Assembly (NCBI GenBank): GCA_019119615.1
Contig: DWWQ01000058.1
Coordinates: forward strand, 1-42,254
Source of the DNA: Candidatus Alistipes stercoravium
GTDB taxonomy: Bacteria > Bacteroidota > Bacteroidia > Bacteroidales > Rikenellaceae
Reading direction: 5' to 3'
DNA length: 42,254 nucleotides
Shown piece by piece: positions 34,124-42,254 of this stretch; position 1 is the stretch's first letter; every line of letters starts with the position of its first letter. The translations under genes and the position numbers were made by a program. Under the pieces are notes generated by a model. That model was not told the DNA's origin. It ran no database searches and worked only from the letters and a program-made list of their open reading frames with translations.

Positions 34124-35023
34124 ATGACTATAATCCAACTCGAATACCTGTTGGCGGTGGCCAACTGCGGCAGTTTTTCCCTTGCGGCGGAGCACTGCTT
34201 CGTAACGCAGCCCTCGTTGAGCATGCAGGTCAAGTCGCTCGAAGAGGAGCTGGGCGTGGTGCTGCTCGACCGTTCGAAGAAACCCGTCATCCCGACCGAG
34301 GCGGGCGAGGTAGTGCTCGAAAAGGCCCGGGAGACGCTCACGGCCTACAACGGCATCCGCGAGGCGGTCTCGGAACTGAAGGGCGAGACGGCCGGCAAAC
34401 TGCGTCTGGGAGTCATCCCGACCATTGCGCCCTACCTGCTGCACAAGTTTATTCCGACCTTCGTACGCGACTATCCGAAGGTCGAACTGGAAATCTCGGA
34501 GATGATTACGGCCGACATCGTCGAGGCGCTCAAGCGCGACCGCATCGATGCGGCGCTGGTGGCCAGCGGCACCTGCGGCGAGGGGATCATCGAGCAGGAG
34601 CTCTTCAGCGACCGCTTTTACGCCTACGTCTCGCCCGAAAATCCGCTCTACGAGCGTTCGAACATCCGCATCGAGGATATCGACCTGAAGGATCTGGTGA
34701 TTTTGAGCCCGGGCAACTGCATGCGCGACCAGATCATCGAACTGTGCCAGGCGCGGCGGACGATGCCGGCGCACTACACCTTCGAATCGGGGTCGCTCGA
34801 CACGCTCATGCGCATCGTGGACTGTACGTCATGCCTGACCATCATCCCCGAGATGGCCGTGGAGTATATCCCCGCCGACCGCCGCGACCGGCTGAAGACC
34901 ATTGCCAAGGGAGCCACCTCGCGCAAGATCGCCGTGGCCGTGCGCCGCACCTACGTCAAGAACTCGATTATCCGGGCCCTTACGGAGACGATTCTGGCCA
35001 ATGTCGGAACCTCCCGTCCGTAG
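34124..35023 (+). CDS. oxyR: Peroxide-sensing LysR-type regulator OxyR
   Basis: A 299-residue LysR-family activator. The N-terminal winged helix covers residues 1-60 (CGSFSLAAEHCFVTQPSLSMQVKSLEEELG) and the effector domain about 90-295. Cys199 and Cys208, in GNCMRDQIIELCQ, sit at the same numbers and spacing as the redox pair of E. coli OxyR, whose disulfide switches on peroxide defence genes. That makes OxyR much more likely than a generic LysR protein. It is divergent from trpS; no catalase, peroxiredoxin or dps gene is adjacent, so its targets lie elsewhere. A hairpin (35035-35053) and a terminator follow. Confidence 0.96.
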   Translation: MTIIQLEYLLAVANCGSFSLAAEHCFVTQPSLSMQVKSLEEELGVVLLDRSKKPVIPTEAGEVVLEKARETLTAYNGIREAVSELKGETAGKLRLGVIPTIAPYLLHKFIPTFVRDYPKVELEISEMITADIVEALKRDRIDAALVASGTCGEGIIEQELFSDRFYAYVSPENPLYERSNIRIEDIDLKDLVILSPGNCMRDQIIELCQARRTMPAHYTFESGSLDTLMRIVDCTSCLTIIPEMAVEYIPADRRDRLKTIAKGATSRKIAVAVRRTYVKNSIIRALTETILANVGTSRP

Positions 35024-35091
35024 TTTCCTCTCCAATCCGGTTCTCTGCCGGATCGTTTGCCGTCCGGTCGGCTCCCGCCGGTTCGAAGATT

Positions 35092-35124
35092 CCCTGCCGC
35101 GCCTGTTGCGGCGGGGATTTTTTT
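35092..35124 (+). terminator. oxyR terminator
   Basis: A nine-base-pair GC-rich stem (35092-35100 with 35108-35116, one G-U pair, 7-base loop) is followed by seven T residues (35118-35124). Confidence 0.85.
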
Positions 35125-35289
35125 CGGGCTGGAGGGCCGGTCGCGATGCGGTCCCGGCGAAGGCCCCGCACTCCGGTCCGGAAGATCGGCCGTTTCGTCG
35201 TTGTGCGGGGCCGGGGCGCGATGTACGGTATCGTGAGAAGACTCGGGTTGCCGAATCCGCGGTGCCGCGCGCGATTTTTGGGCCGTTAT
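35125..35289. other. Non-coding gap before rsfS with long-range inverted repeat
   Basis: No convincing gene between the oxyR terminator and the rsfS promoter. It holds a perfect 10-base inverted repeat, 35163-35172 with 35204-35213, enclosing 31 bases that can themselves fold. There is no T-run after it. Nothing else recognisable is seen. Confidence 0.4.
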
Positions 35290-35320
35290 TTTCAAATCTC
35301 GTTCTCTTTTCCTACCTTTG
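35290..35320 (+). promoter_or_regulatory. Promoter of the rsfS-ftsH-cdsA gene run
   Basis: TTTC (35290-35293), 19 bases, then TACCTTTG (35313-35320), an exact -7 box, 22 bases before the rsfS ATG. Confidence 0.7.
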
Positions 35321-35342
35321 CAAGGTTATAGACCCGTAATGA

Positions 35343-35699
35343 ATGGATATGGACAAACTGATCGAAACGATCGTCAGCGCGATTGAAGATAAAAAAGGCA
35401 AGAATATCGTATCGCTGGACCTTTCGGGGTTCGACGGCGCCATCTGCTCGCATTTCGTCGTCTGCAACGCCGACTCCACCACGCAGGTGGCGGCCATTGC
35501 CGACGGCATCGAGGAGAAGGTGCTCGAAACGCTGGGCGAGAAGGTCTGGCGCGTCGAAGGGCAGCAGACTGCCCTGTGGATCGCCATGGACTATGTGGAC
35601 GTGGTGGTGCACATCTTCCAGACCGACCTGCGCAGCTTCTACAAACTCGAGGAGCTGTGGGCCGACGCCCCGATGGTGAAATACGAATACGAAGAGTAA
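35343..35699 (+). CDS. rsfS: Ribosome silencing factor RsfS
   Basis: A 118-residue member of the RsfS/YbeB/Iojap family, which binds L14 on the 50S subunit and blocks subunit joining when nutrients are scarce. The family region runs from KGKNIVSLDLSGFDGAICSHFVVCNADS through QTALWIAMDYVDVVVHIFQTDLRSFYKLEELWADAP, almost the whole protein. The start may be 35343 or the in-frame ATG two codons later. The gene is 6 bases before ftsH and heads the tight rightward run; rsfS-ftsH-cdsA is a familiar order in Bacteroidota. Confidence 0.96.
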   Translation: MDMDKLIETIVSAIEDKKGKNIVSLDLSGFDGAICSHFVVCNADSTTQVAAIADGIEEKVLETLGEKVWRVEGQQTALWIAMDYVDVVVHIFQTDLRSFYKLEELWADAPMVKYEYEE

Positions 35700-35705
35700 C
35701 GATTT

Positions 35706-37799
35706 ATGGCACAACAGCGTAAAAACAACAATAACAACAAGGTGAACATGCCGCGTCCGGCCTATATGATCTACGGGCTGGCGGCTCTGTTCATCATCGG
35801 CTGGGCGATCATCGGGGGCGGCAGCGACGCTCCGCAGCCGAGCGACTGGTCGTCGGTCGCGCAGATGGTCGAGCAGGGCGATGTCGCCCGCATACAGGTC
35901 GTGAACCGCGACCAGGCCCAGGTCTTCCTGACCGAGGAGGCCATCGAAAAATACCGCCGGGATACGGCGAACAAACAGTTCGGTCGGATTCCCGAAAACG
36001 GGGCGCAGTTCTTCTTCACCATCGGTTCGGTCGATTCGTTCCGCGAGGACCTGAAGGCTGCCGAGGAGCTCTCGGGGCATGATGTCCCGGTGATCTACAA
36101 GAACGAGAAGAGCGACTGGACGACGGTGATCATCAACTTTCTGCCGTGGGTCATCCTGATCGGGGCGTGGTTCTTCATCATGCGTTCGATGGCGCGCGGC
36201 GGAGGTGCCGGCGGCGCCGGGGGCATCATGAACGTGGGCAAGGCCAAGGCGCAGGTTTTCGACAAGGACAACAACAAGCGCGTTACGTTCAAGGACGTGG
36301 CAGGCCTCGAGGAGGCCAAGGTCGAGATCATGGAGATCGTCGATTTCCTCAAGAAGGCCGACAAATACAAGGAACTGGGTGCCAAGATCCCGAAGGGCGC
36401 CCTGCTGGTAGGTCCTCCGGGTACGGGCAAGACGCTGCTGGCGAAGGCCGTGGCCGGCGAGGCCAACGTGCCGTTCCTCTCGATTTCGGGATCGGATTTC
36501 GTGGAGATGTTCGTCGGTGTGGGCGCCTCGCGCGTGCGCGACCTCTTCGAGCAGGCCAAGCAGAAGGCCCCCTGCATCGTCTTCATCGACGAGATCGACG
36601 CCATCGGACGCGCCCGCGGCAAGAATGCCGGTTTCTCGGGTAACGACGAGCGCGAAAATACGCTCAACCAGCTCCTCACGGAGATGGACGGTTTCCAGAC
36701 CAATACGGGCGTCATCGTTCTGGCGGCGACGAACCGTGCCGACATCCTGGACAAGGCGCTCATGCGTGCCGGACGTTTCGACCGGCAGATCGAGGTGGGA
36801 CTTCCCGACGTCAAGGAGCGCGAGGAGATTTTCGAGGTGCATCTGCGCCCGCTGAAACTCGACCCGGCACTCGACCGTTCGTTCCTGGCGCGTCAAACCC
36901 CCGGATTCTCGGGCGCCGACATTGCCAACGTCTGCAACGAGGCGGCGTTGATCGCGGCGCGCCACAACAAGAAATTCATCGCCAAGGAGGACTTCCTTGC
37001 CGCCATCGACCGCATCGTGGGCGGTCTGGAACGCAAGAACAAGATCATCACCGACGAGGAGAAGCGCGTGATCGCCTACCACGAGGCCGGACACGCCACC
37101 GTGAGCTGGATTCTGGAGAATGCCAGCCCGCTCATCAAGGTTACGATCATTCCGCGCGGCAAGGCGCTGGGTGCGGCGTGGTACCTGCCCGAGGAGCGTC
37201 AGATCACCACGCGCGAGCAGCTCATGGACGAGATGGCCGCGACGCTCGCCGGACGTGTTTCGGAGCAGCTGACCTTCGGCGAGATCTCCACGGGAGCGCT
37301 GAACGACCTGGAGCGTGTAACGAAGCAGGCCTACGCCATGGTGGCCTACTACGGCATGAGCTCCGACGTGGGGACGCTTTCCTATTACGACTCGACGGGC
37401 CAGAGCGACATGTCCTTCACGAAGCCCTACTCCGAGCAGACGGCCCAGCGGATCGATGCCGAGGCCAAGCGCCTGATTGCCGAGGCCTATGCCATGGCCG
37501 AGAAGGTGATCAAGGAGCACGCCGCCGGCCTGAAAGAGCTTGCCGAACTGCTGCTCTCGCGGGAGGTGGTCTTCACGGAGGATGTCGAGCGGATCTTCGG
37601 CAAGCGCAAGAAGGATATCGAGCGTGAGCGCCGCGAAGCGGCTGCGAAGACGGCCGGAGCGGCGGCGCCCGGGTCGGAGCCGGCCGGACAATCCGCATCT
37701 GCGGAACCTGTTGTCGGGATGGCGGCTGCCGGGAAGCCGGCTGCCGACTCCGAACAGGCTGCGGGGGATGCCGCAGCGGAGGAGCGCCCGAAAAAATAA
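35706..37799 (+). CDS. ftsH: ATP-dependent zinc metalloprotease FtsH
   Basis: A 697-residue membrane protease that degrades membrane and cytoplasmic proteins. Order: a membrane helix at about 20-37, a periplasmic domain to about 135, a second helix at about 140-158, the AAA+ module with Walker A GPPGTGKT at 236-243 and Walker [12 protein letters not shown], the SRH arginine region, then the zinc site HEAGH at 459-463. The last 55-60 residues are low-complexity Ala/Pro/Glu sequence of no known fold. It lies 6 bases after rsfS. Confidence 0.98.
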   Translation: MAQQRKNNNNNKVNMPRPAYMIYGLAALFIIGWAIIGGGSDAPQPSDWSSVAQMVEQGDVARIQVVNRDQAQVFLTEEAIEKYRRDTANKQFGRIPENGAQFFFTIGSVDSFREDLKAAEELSGHDVPVIYKNEKSDWTTVIINFLPWVILIGAWFFIMRSMARGGGAGGAGGIMNVGKAKAQVFDKDNNKRVTFKDVAGLEEAKVEIMEIVDFLKKADKYKELGAKIPKGALLVGPPGTGKTLLAKAVAGEANVPFLSISGSDFVEMFVGVGASRVRDLFEQAKQKAPCIVFIDEIDAIGRARGKNAGFSGNDERENTLNQLLTEMDGFQTNTGVIVLAATNRADILDKALMRAGRFDRQIEVGLPDVKEREEIFEVHLRPLKLDPALDRSFLARQTPGFSGADIANVCNEAALIAARHNKKFIAKEDFLAAIDRIVGGLERKNKIITDEEKRVIAYHEAGHATVSWILENASPLIKVTIIPRGKALGAAWYLPEERQITTREQLMDEMAATLAGRVSEQLTFGEISTGALNDLERVTKQAYAMVAYYGMSSDVGTLSYYDSTGQSDMSFTKPYSEQTAQRIDAEAKRLIAEAYAMAEKVIKEHAAGLKELAELLLSREVVFTEDVERIFGKRKKDIERERREAAAKTAGAAAPGSEPAGQSASAEPVVGMAAAGKPAADSEQAAGDAAAEERPKK

Positions 37800-37840
37800 G
37801 TTGCGAACCAAACAGCGAATCCAAATACCTCGATAGACGG

Positions 37841-38701
37841 ATGAGTGAAAAGATGAAAGATCTCGGAGTGCGGACGGCGAGCGGTCTGATACTCGGCATC
37901 GTGATGCTCGGGGCCATCTACTGGTCGATCTGGAGTTTCGGCGCGTTGCTTGTCGTGCTCGTCGCAGTCGGCATGTCCGAGTTTTATGCATTGACGGAAA
38001 AACAGGGCTTGACGCCCCAGCGTCTGATCGGAACGATTACCGGCCTTGTCCTGCTGGCCCTGAACTTCTATTTCGCCTACTGCATCGCCTATGAACAGGG
38101 GCTGGTCGTCCTCGGCGACAATCCCTGGCTGGAGCGGGGACTGGCTTTTCTGCTGTTGCTGCTGCCGTTGATGCTGGTCTGCGAGCTCTTCCGCCGACGC
38201 GAGCATCCTGCAGCAGATGTCGGTGTAACCCTGCTGGGTGTCGTCTATGTGGCGCTGCCTCTCTCGCTGATGAGTTTCATTCCGATGGCCGGAGGCGCCG
38301 GATGGCAGCCCGGGGCAATGATCGCCTACGTCTTCATCATCTGGGCCAATGACGTCTTCGCCTATCTGGTGGGCATGACCCTCGGGCGGCATCGCCTCTG
38401 CGAACGGCTCTCGCCCAAGAAATCGTGGGAGGGTTTCTTTGGCGGCCTGCTCGGAGCAGTGGCCATGGGGCTGCTTGCGGCCCGTCTGCTCGGGGCGGAT
38501 TATCTCGCGTGGGCCGGACTGGCGCTTGTCGCGGCCGTTATGGGTGTGCTGGGCGATCTTGCGGAGTCGATGTTCAAACGGGCCGCGGGCGTCAAGGACT
38601 CGGGCCGTCTGATTCCCGGACACGGAGGTGTGTTGGACCGTTTCGACGCCATGCTGTTGTCGGCACCCTTTGTCCTGGTATATATGCTTATCGTAATGTA
38701 A
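37841..38701 (+). CDS. cdsA: Phosphatidate cytidylyltransferase (CDP-diglyceride synthetase)
   Basis: A 286-residue integral membrane enzyme that makes CDP-diacylglycerol, precursor of all phospholipids. About seven to eight hydrophobic helices are visible. The family signature lies in the C-terminal third: SPKKSWEGFFGG, then ESMFKRAAGVKDSGRLIPG followed by HGGVLDRFDAM, with the Asp residues that bind metal. It follows ftsH by 41 bases and precedes psd by 22, in one operon. Confidence 0.96.
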   Translation: MSEKMKDLGVRTASGLILGIVMLGAIYWSIWSFGALLVVLVAVGMSEFYALTEKQGLTPQRLIGTITGLVLLALNFYFAYCIAYEQGLVVLGDNPWLERGLAFLLLLLPLMLVCELFRRREHPAADVGVTLLGVVYVALPLSLMSFIPMAGGAGWQPGAMIAYVFIIWANDVFAYLVGMTLGRHRLCERLSPKKSWEGFFGGLLGAVAMGLLAARLLGADYLAWAGLALVAAVMGVLGDLAESMFKRAAGVKDSGRLIPGHGGVLDRFDAMLLSAPFVLVYMLIVM

Positions 38702-38723
38702 AACCGCAAACCGTGATTCGGAT

Positions 38724-39398
38724 ATGAGAATAAACAAGGAAGGCTACAAGATCATCGGCATCTCGGGCGTCGTCTGCCTGCTTATCTGGTGGTTCTTTTA
38801 CCGGTTGCTCGAAAGCGATGCAAGCGAACTGCTTTTGTGGGGCGGCACGGCGTTTCTGCTTCTGTTCTGGTTCTTCATCGTGGCGTTTTTCCGCGAACCG
38901 CGGCGGGTGCGCATCCATGATGCCGATCTGGTCTTCGCGCCCTGCGACGGACGTGTCGTCGTAACGGAGTGTGTTCAGGAGACGGAGTACCTGGGCCGCG
39001 AGATGATGCAGATATCGATCTTCATGTCCATTACGAACATCCACATGAACTGGGTTCCCGTGGGTGGTGAGGTGGAGTATTTCAAGTACCATCCGGGGCG
39101 TTTCTTGGTGGCCTGGCACCCCAAATCCTCAACCGAGAACGAGCGTACGACAACCGTCATCCGCATGCCTTCGGGGCAGCAGGTGCTTTTCCGTCAGGTT
39201 GCCGGACTGATCGCCCGCCGGATCATCTCCTACATGAAGGTGGGACATGCCGTCGAGCAGAACAGCGTCTGCGGCTTCATCAAGTTCGGATCGCGCGTCG
39301 ATGTGCTGGTCCCCCGCGGCAGCGAAGTGCTCGTTGAAATCGGCGATCCGGTGGTCGGTTCGCAGACGCCCATCGCGCGTCTTCCCAAAACGGAGTAA
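38724..39398 (+). CDS. psd: Phosphatidylserine decarboxylase (short, Psd-A-like type)
   Basis: A 224-residue proenzyme that makes phosphatidylethanolamine from phosphatidylserine. It belongs to the short family with one or two N-terminal membrane helices (about 8-25 and 30-50). The segment FAPCDGRVVVTE and the FIKFGSRVDVLVP segment mark it; the Ser of FGS is the expected self-cleavage site that becomes the pyruvoyl cofactor. CdsA directly upstream supplies the CDP-diacylglycerol for phosphatidylserine synthase, whose gene is not in the window. It is 15 bases before the next gene. Confidence 0.94.
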   Translation: MRINKEGYKIIGISGVVCLLIWWFFYRLLESDASELLLWGGTAFLLLFWFFIVAFFREPRRVRIHDADLVFAPCDGRVVVTECVQETEYLGREMMQISIFMSITNIHMNWVPVGGEVEYFKYHPGRFLVAWHPKSSTENERTTTVIRMPSGQQVLFRQVAGLIARRIISYMKVGHAVEQNSVCGFIKFGSRVDVLVPRGSEVLVEIGDPVVGSQTPIARLPKTE

Positions 39399-39413
39399 CG
39401 ATCTTTCCGGAGT

Positions 39414-40520
39414 ATGAAAACGACGCTTCAGACCTTTTTGAAATTCATAGCGGGAGCCGCTGCGGTTGCCGCAGTGCTCTTTCTGGTCTGGTATTTCTCG
39501 TCGATCGTCGTCTACATCCTCATTTCGGCCGTACTGGCCGTTACGGGCTCCCCGCTCGTACGGCGGCTGTCGGCGCTGCACGTCCGGGGCTGGCGCGTCC
39601 CGCGCTGGCTGGCGGCCTTCGTTACCCTGGTGGTGATATGGGCCGTGATCGCCACGCTCTGCTCGCTGTTCATACCGCTGGTATTCAATAAGATCAACCA
39701 GTTTGCACATGTCGATTTCACGGCCGTCCTGGCCTCTGTCGAGGAGCCTCTCTCGCGGATGCAGAACTACCTGCAGTCGCTCTTTGCCCAGTCGTCCGAC
39801 ACCTTCTCGCTTACGGAGGCGCTGACCACGACGCTGCGGCAGATCGTCGATCTCGATTCGCTCAATACGCTCTTCTCGTCGATCGTCGGCGTGGTGGTTT
39901 CCTCGGTCATCTCGATCTTCTCGATCTCGTTTATCACCTTCTTCTTTCTCAAGGACGAAGGGCTGTTCTACTCGATGGTAACGACCCTCTTTCCGGACCG
40001 CTACCGGGAGAACATCACCCGGGCGCTGGACTCCGTGACGGTGCTCCTGGCGCGTTACTTCACGGGAATCCTCTCCGAGAGCCTGCTGCTTACGATCGCC
40101 GCGACGCTCACGATGATGGCCTTCGGCATGAAGATGGCCGATGCGGCCTTTATCGGATTGGTCATGGGTGTGATGAATGTCGTGCCCTATGCCGGACCGC
40201 TTATCGGCGGCATTTTCTCGGTTGTCGTCGGCATCATCACGCCGATCGAGGGGATGAGCGTGGGACACACGGCGCTGGTCATCGCGGGGTCGTTGCTCGT
40301 GCTGAAGGGGCTCGATGATTTCGTGCTCCAGCCGACGCTCTACTCCGAACGCGTGAAGGCCCATCCGCTCGAGATCTTCCTCGTGATCCTGATCGCCGGA
40401 TCGCTGGCCGGGATCCTCGGCATGCTGCTGGCAATTCCCTCCTATACGGTCATCCGCGTCTTTGCCAAGGAGTTCTTCTCGCAATTCAGGCTGGTGCGCA
40501 AACTGACGGAGAAGATCTGA
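39414..40520 (+). CDS. AI-2E-family membrane transporter (PerM/YdiK-like)
   Basis: A 368-residue membrane protein of the AI-2 exporter (TqsA/PerM) superfamily. Hydrophobic segments lie at about 10-50, 65-90, 150-190, 215-275 and 290-350; the family region FFFLKDEGLFYSMVTTLFP and the loop MNVVPYAGPLIGG are visible. Members export autoinducer-2 in some bacteria, or act in sodium/proton exchange in others, so the substrate is unknown here. Its TGA overlaps the ATG of the riboflavin kinase gene by one base (TGATG). Confidence 0.88.
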   Translation: MKTTLQTFLKFIAGAAAVAAVLFLVWYFSSIVVYILISAVLAVTGSPLVRRLSALHVRGWRVPRWLAAFVTLVVIWAVIATLCSLFIPLVFNKINQFAHVDFTAVLASVEEPLSRMQNYLQSLFAQSSDTFSLTEALTTTLRQIVDLDSLNTLFSSIVGVVVSSVISIFSISFITFFFLKDEGLFYSMVTTLFPDRYRENITRALDSVTVLLARYFTGILSESLLLTIAATLTMMAFGMKMADAAFIGLVMGVMNVVPYAGPLIGGIFSVVVGIITPIEGMSVGHTALVIAGSLLVLKGLDDFVLQPTLYSERVKAHPLEIFLVILIAGSLAGILGMLLAIPSYTVIRVFAKEFFSQFRLVRKLTEKI

Positions 40521-40945
40521 TGGCCGAATCACGGAATCACATACCTGCCGGGGACCCGGATGCGGCGCCGCTTGCGGCGGTCGAGGGGGTGGTTGGCCAC
40601 GGCCGCCGGCTGGGGCGTGAACTGGGCTTTCCGACGGCCAATCTTGCCGTCGGGGCGAACCTCGGCCTCGAGGACGGGGTCTATCGCTCGCGGGCCGAGG
40701 TGGCGGGCCGGTGGTACAACGCCATGTCGAACCTGGGGCGCAATCCTTCGGTCGGGGAGACCGAGCGGCGGCTCGAAACGCACCTGTTCGGCTTCTCGGG
40801 CGAGTTGTACGGGCGGCGGCTGCGCGTCGAACTGCTGGAGCGCATCCGCGGGGAGCGGCGCTTTGCCTCGGTAGGCGAGCTGCAGGCGCAGATCGCACGC
40901 GACCGGGACGAAATTTTGAAACGAATCAACGAAAACAATCAATAA
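40520..40945 (+). CDS. Stand-alone riboflavin kinase
   Basis: A 141-residue protein corresponding to only the C-terminal kinase half of bifunctional RibF (usually about 310 residues), which phosphorylates riboflavin to [20 protein letters not shown] (about 26-42) holds the FPTAN metal/ATP site at 37-41; [13 protein letters not shown] and [13 protein letters not shown] (Glu86, expected catalytic base) follow. No FAD synthetase domain (nucleotide-binding HxGH) is present at the N-terminus, so it cannot make FAD by itself. It overlaps the AI-2E gene by one base and lies 7 bases before ahcY. Confidence 0.88.
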   Translation: MAESRNHIPAGDPDAAPLAAVEGVVGHGRRLGRELGFPTANLAVGANLGLEDGVYRSRAEVAGRWYNAMSNLGRNPSVGETERRLETHLFGFSGELYGRRLRVELLERIRGERRFASVGELQAQIARDRDEILKRINENNQ

Positions 40946-40952
40946 AACGTCT

Positions 40953-42254
40953 ATGTATTTGGATTTGAATCTTCCCTACAAGGTTGCCGACATGTCGCTG
41001 GCCGAGTGGGGCCGCAAGGAGATCGAGATCTCCGAGCATGAAATGCCGGGCCTGATGGCCGTACGCCGCAAATACGGCCCGAAGAAACCCCTCAAGGGGG
41101 TGCGCGTGATGGGATCGCTGCACATGACGATCCAGACGGCCATCCTGATCGAAACCCTCGTGGAGCTGGGCGCCGAGGTGCGCTGGTGCTCGTGCAACAT
41201 CTTCTCGACGCAGGACCATGCCGCTGCGGCCATTGCCGCCGCCGGCGTCCCGGTCTTCGCCTGGAAGGGCGAGACGCTGCCCGAGTACTGGTGGTGCACG
41301 GCCATGGCCCTCTCGTTCCCCGGAGGCAAGGGCCCGCAGCTCATCGTGGATGATGGCGGCGATGCCACGCTGCTGATCCACAAGGGTTACAAGGCCGAAA
41401 ACGACGCCGCGACGCTCGACGTGGAGCCTTCGTCCTACGAGGAGGAGGTGATCCTCGGCACGCTGCGTACGCTGCTGGCCGAGGATCCGCAGAAGTGGCA
41501 CCGTACGGTGGCGGAGTGGCGCGGTGTGAGCGAGGAGACGACGACGGGCGTACACCGGCTCTACCAGATGCAGGAGGCGGGCGAACTGCTCGTCCCGGCC
41601 ATCAATGTGAACGATTCCTGCACGAAGTCGAAGTTCGACAACCTCTACGGCTGCCGCGAGTCGCTGGCCGACGGCATCAAGCGTGCCACGGACGTGATGA
41701 TCGCCGGCAAGGTGGTCGTCGTCTGCGGCTACGGCGACGTGGGCAAGGGTTGTGCCCGTTCGATGCGTTCGTACGGCGCCCGGGTGATCGTTACGGAGAT
41801 CGACCCGATCTGCGCCCTGCAGGCCGCCATGGAGGGCTTCGAGGTGAAGACCGTCGAGAGCGCGCTGGCCGAGGGCAACATCTTCGTAACCTGTACGGGC
41901 AACTGCGACATCATCACCCTCGAGCATATGGAGCGGATGCGCGATCAGGCGATTGTCTGCAATATCGGGCACTTCGACAATGAGATCCAGATGGCGCGTC
42001 TGGAGAAATCCGCGGCCGTCAAGACCAACATCAAGCCGCAGGTCGATAAATACACCTTCCCCGACGGCCATTCGATCTTCATCCTGGCCGAGGGACGTCT
42101 GGTGAACCTCGGATGCGCCACGGGCCACCCGTCGTTCGTCATGTCAAACTCCTTCACGAACCAGTGCCTTGCGCAGATGGAGCTGTGGGAGCAAAAGCTT
42201 GAGGTGGGCGTCTACCGCCTGCCGAAGCATCTCGACGAGGAGGTGGGTCGCCTG
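40953..42254 (+). CDS. ahcY: Adenosylhomocysteinase (partial, C-terminus cut)
   Basis: The first 434 residues of S-adenosylhomocysteine hydrolase, which splits SAH to adenosine and homocysteine and so relieves product inhibition of methyltransferases. [15 protein letters not shown] near residue 85, the NAD-binding GYGDVGKG near 259, and [20 protein letters not shown] near 390 are typical. The frame is still open at the window end; the full protein should be around 470 residues. The ATG lies 7 bases after the riboflavin kinase stop. Confidence 0.98.
   Translation, partial: MYLDLNLPYKVADMSLAEWGRKEIEISEHEMPGLMAVRRKYGPKKPLKGVRVMGSLHMTIQTAILIETLVELGAEVRWCSCNIFSTQDHAAAAIAAAGVPVFAWKGETLPEYWWCTAMALSFPGGKGPQLIVDDGGDATLLIHKGYKAENDAATLDVEPSSYEEEVILGTLRTLLAEDPQKWHRTVAEWRGVSEETTTGVHRLYQMQEAGELLVPAINVNDSCTKSKFDNLYGCRESLADGIKRATDVMIAGKVVVVCGYGDVGKGCARSMRSYGARVIVTEIDPICALQAAMEGFEVKTVESALAEGNIFVTCTGNCDIITLEHMERMRDQAIVCNIGHFDNEIQMARLEKSAAVKTNIKPQVDKYTFPDGHSIFILAEGRLVNLGCATGHPSFVMSNSFTNQCLAQMELWEQKLEVGVYRLPKHLDEEVGRL

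Noticed and set aside
35073..35124. GGTTCGAA resembling a tRNA T-loop after oxyR
   Set aside because: No acceptor or anticodon stem can be drawn around it; it is explained by the flank of the oxyR terminator.
35292..37991. Open frame of 899 codons antisense to rsfS-ftsH
   Set aside because: Shadow across several real genes including their promoter; no domain visible.

Overview
This window looks like chromosomal core DNA from a GC-rich member of the Bacteroidota, most probably Rikenellaceae/Alistipes-like. That is an inference from three things: Bacteroidota-type promoters (a TAnnTTTG -7 box, sometimes with a TTTG/TTG -33 box 19-20 bases upstream) in front of many genes, the families present (type III glutamine synthetase, two-subunit methylmalonyl-CoA mutase, BlaI-M56 pair, GH97, a DksA-like protein with a degenerate finger), and strong GC bias at third codon positions. 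I see no phage, insertion sequence, CRISPR array, rRNA or tRNA.

Layout. 1-2531 (-): methylmalonyl-CoA mutase, large subunit cut by the window edge, then small subunit. 2532-2980: AT-rich divergent intergenic region with phased A-tracts. 2981-5158 (+): glutamine synthetase III. 5335-5667 (+): small Cys-rich protein. 5758-8733 (-): ribosomal protein S21, a helix-hairpin-helix protein, MurQ and a MurK-like sugar kinase. 8945-11121 (+): BlaI-type repressor and M56 membrane peptidase. 11210-13675 (-): POTRA/beta-barrel outer-membrane protein and a DksA-like protein. 13760-22633 (-): ileS, an MsbA-type ABC exporter, rnhA, valS. 22754-27745 (+): lon, then kdsB-kdsA-kdsD for the KDO sugar of lipopolysaccharide. 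27816-29819 (+): GH97 lipoprotein glycosidase. 29895-33923 (-): an HTH/membrane-protein pair, then trpS-clc-PAS. 34124-35023 (+): OxyR. 35343-42254 (+): a tight run rsfS-ftsH-cdsA-psd-AI-2E transporter-riboflavin kinase-ahcY, the last cut by the window end.

How the genes work together. Most are housekeeping: three aminoacyl-tRNA synthetases, ribosome factors, the proteases Lon and FtsH, phospholipid synthesis (CdsA, Psd), KDO synthesis and S-adenosylhomocysteine removal. MurK-MurQ salvage N-acetylmuramic acid from peptidoglycan. Methylmalonyl-CoA mutase links succinate and propionate metabolism. Accessory or regulatory units are the BlaI-M56 pair, the HTH-membrane pair with a palindrome on its promoter, ClC with a tiny PAS protein, and OxyR.

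I did not find a clearly new multi-gene system. The points most worth a second look are the M56 protein with a triple 19-residue repeat and two TonB-plug-like modules, the HTH-membrane pair and its operator-like palindrome, the PAS protein coupled to a ClC transporter, the stand-alone riboflavin kinase, two genes whose promoter box sits 5 bases from the start codon, and the phased A-tracts upstream of glnN. All functional calls come from reading translations by eye; no database search was run.
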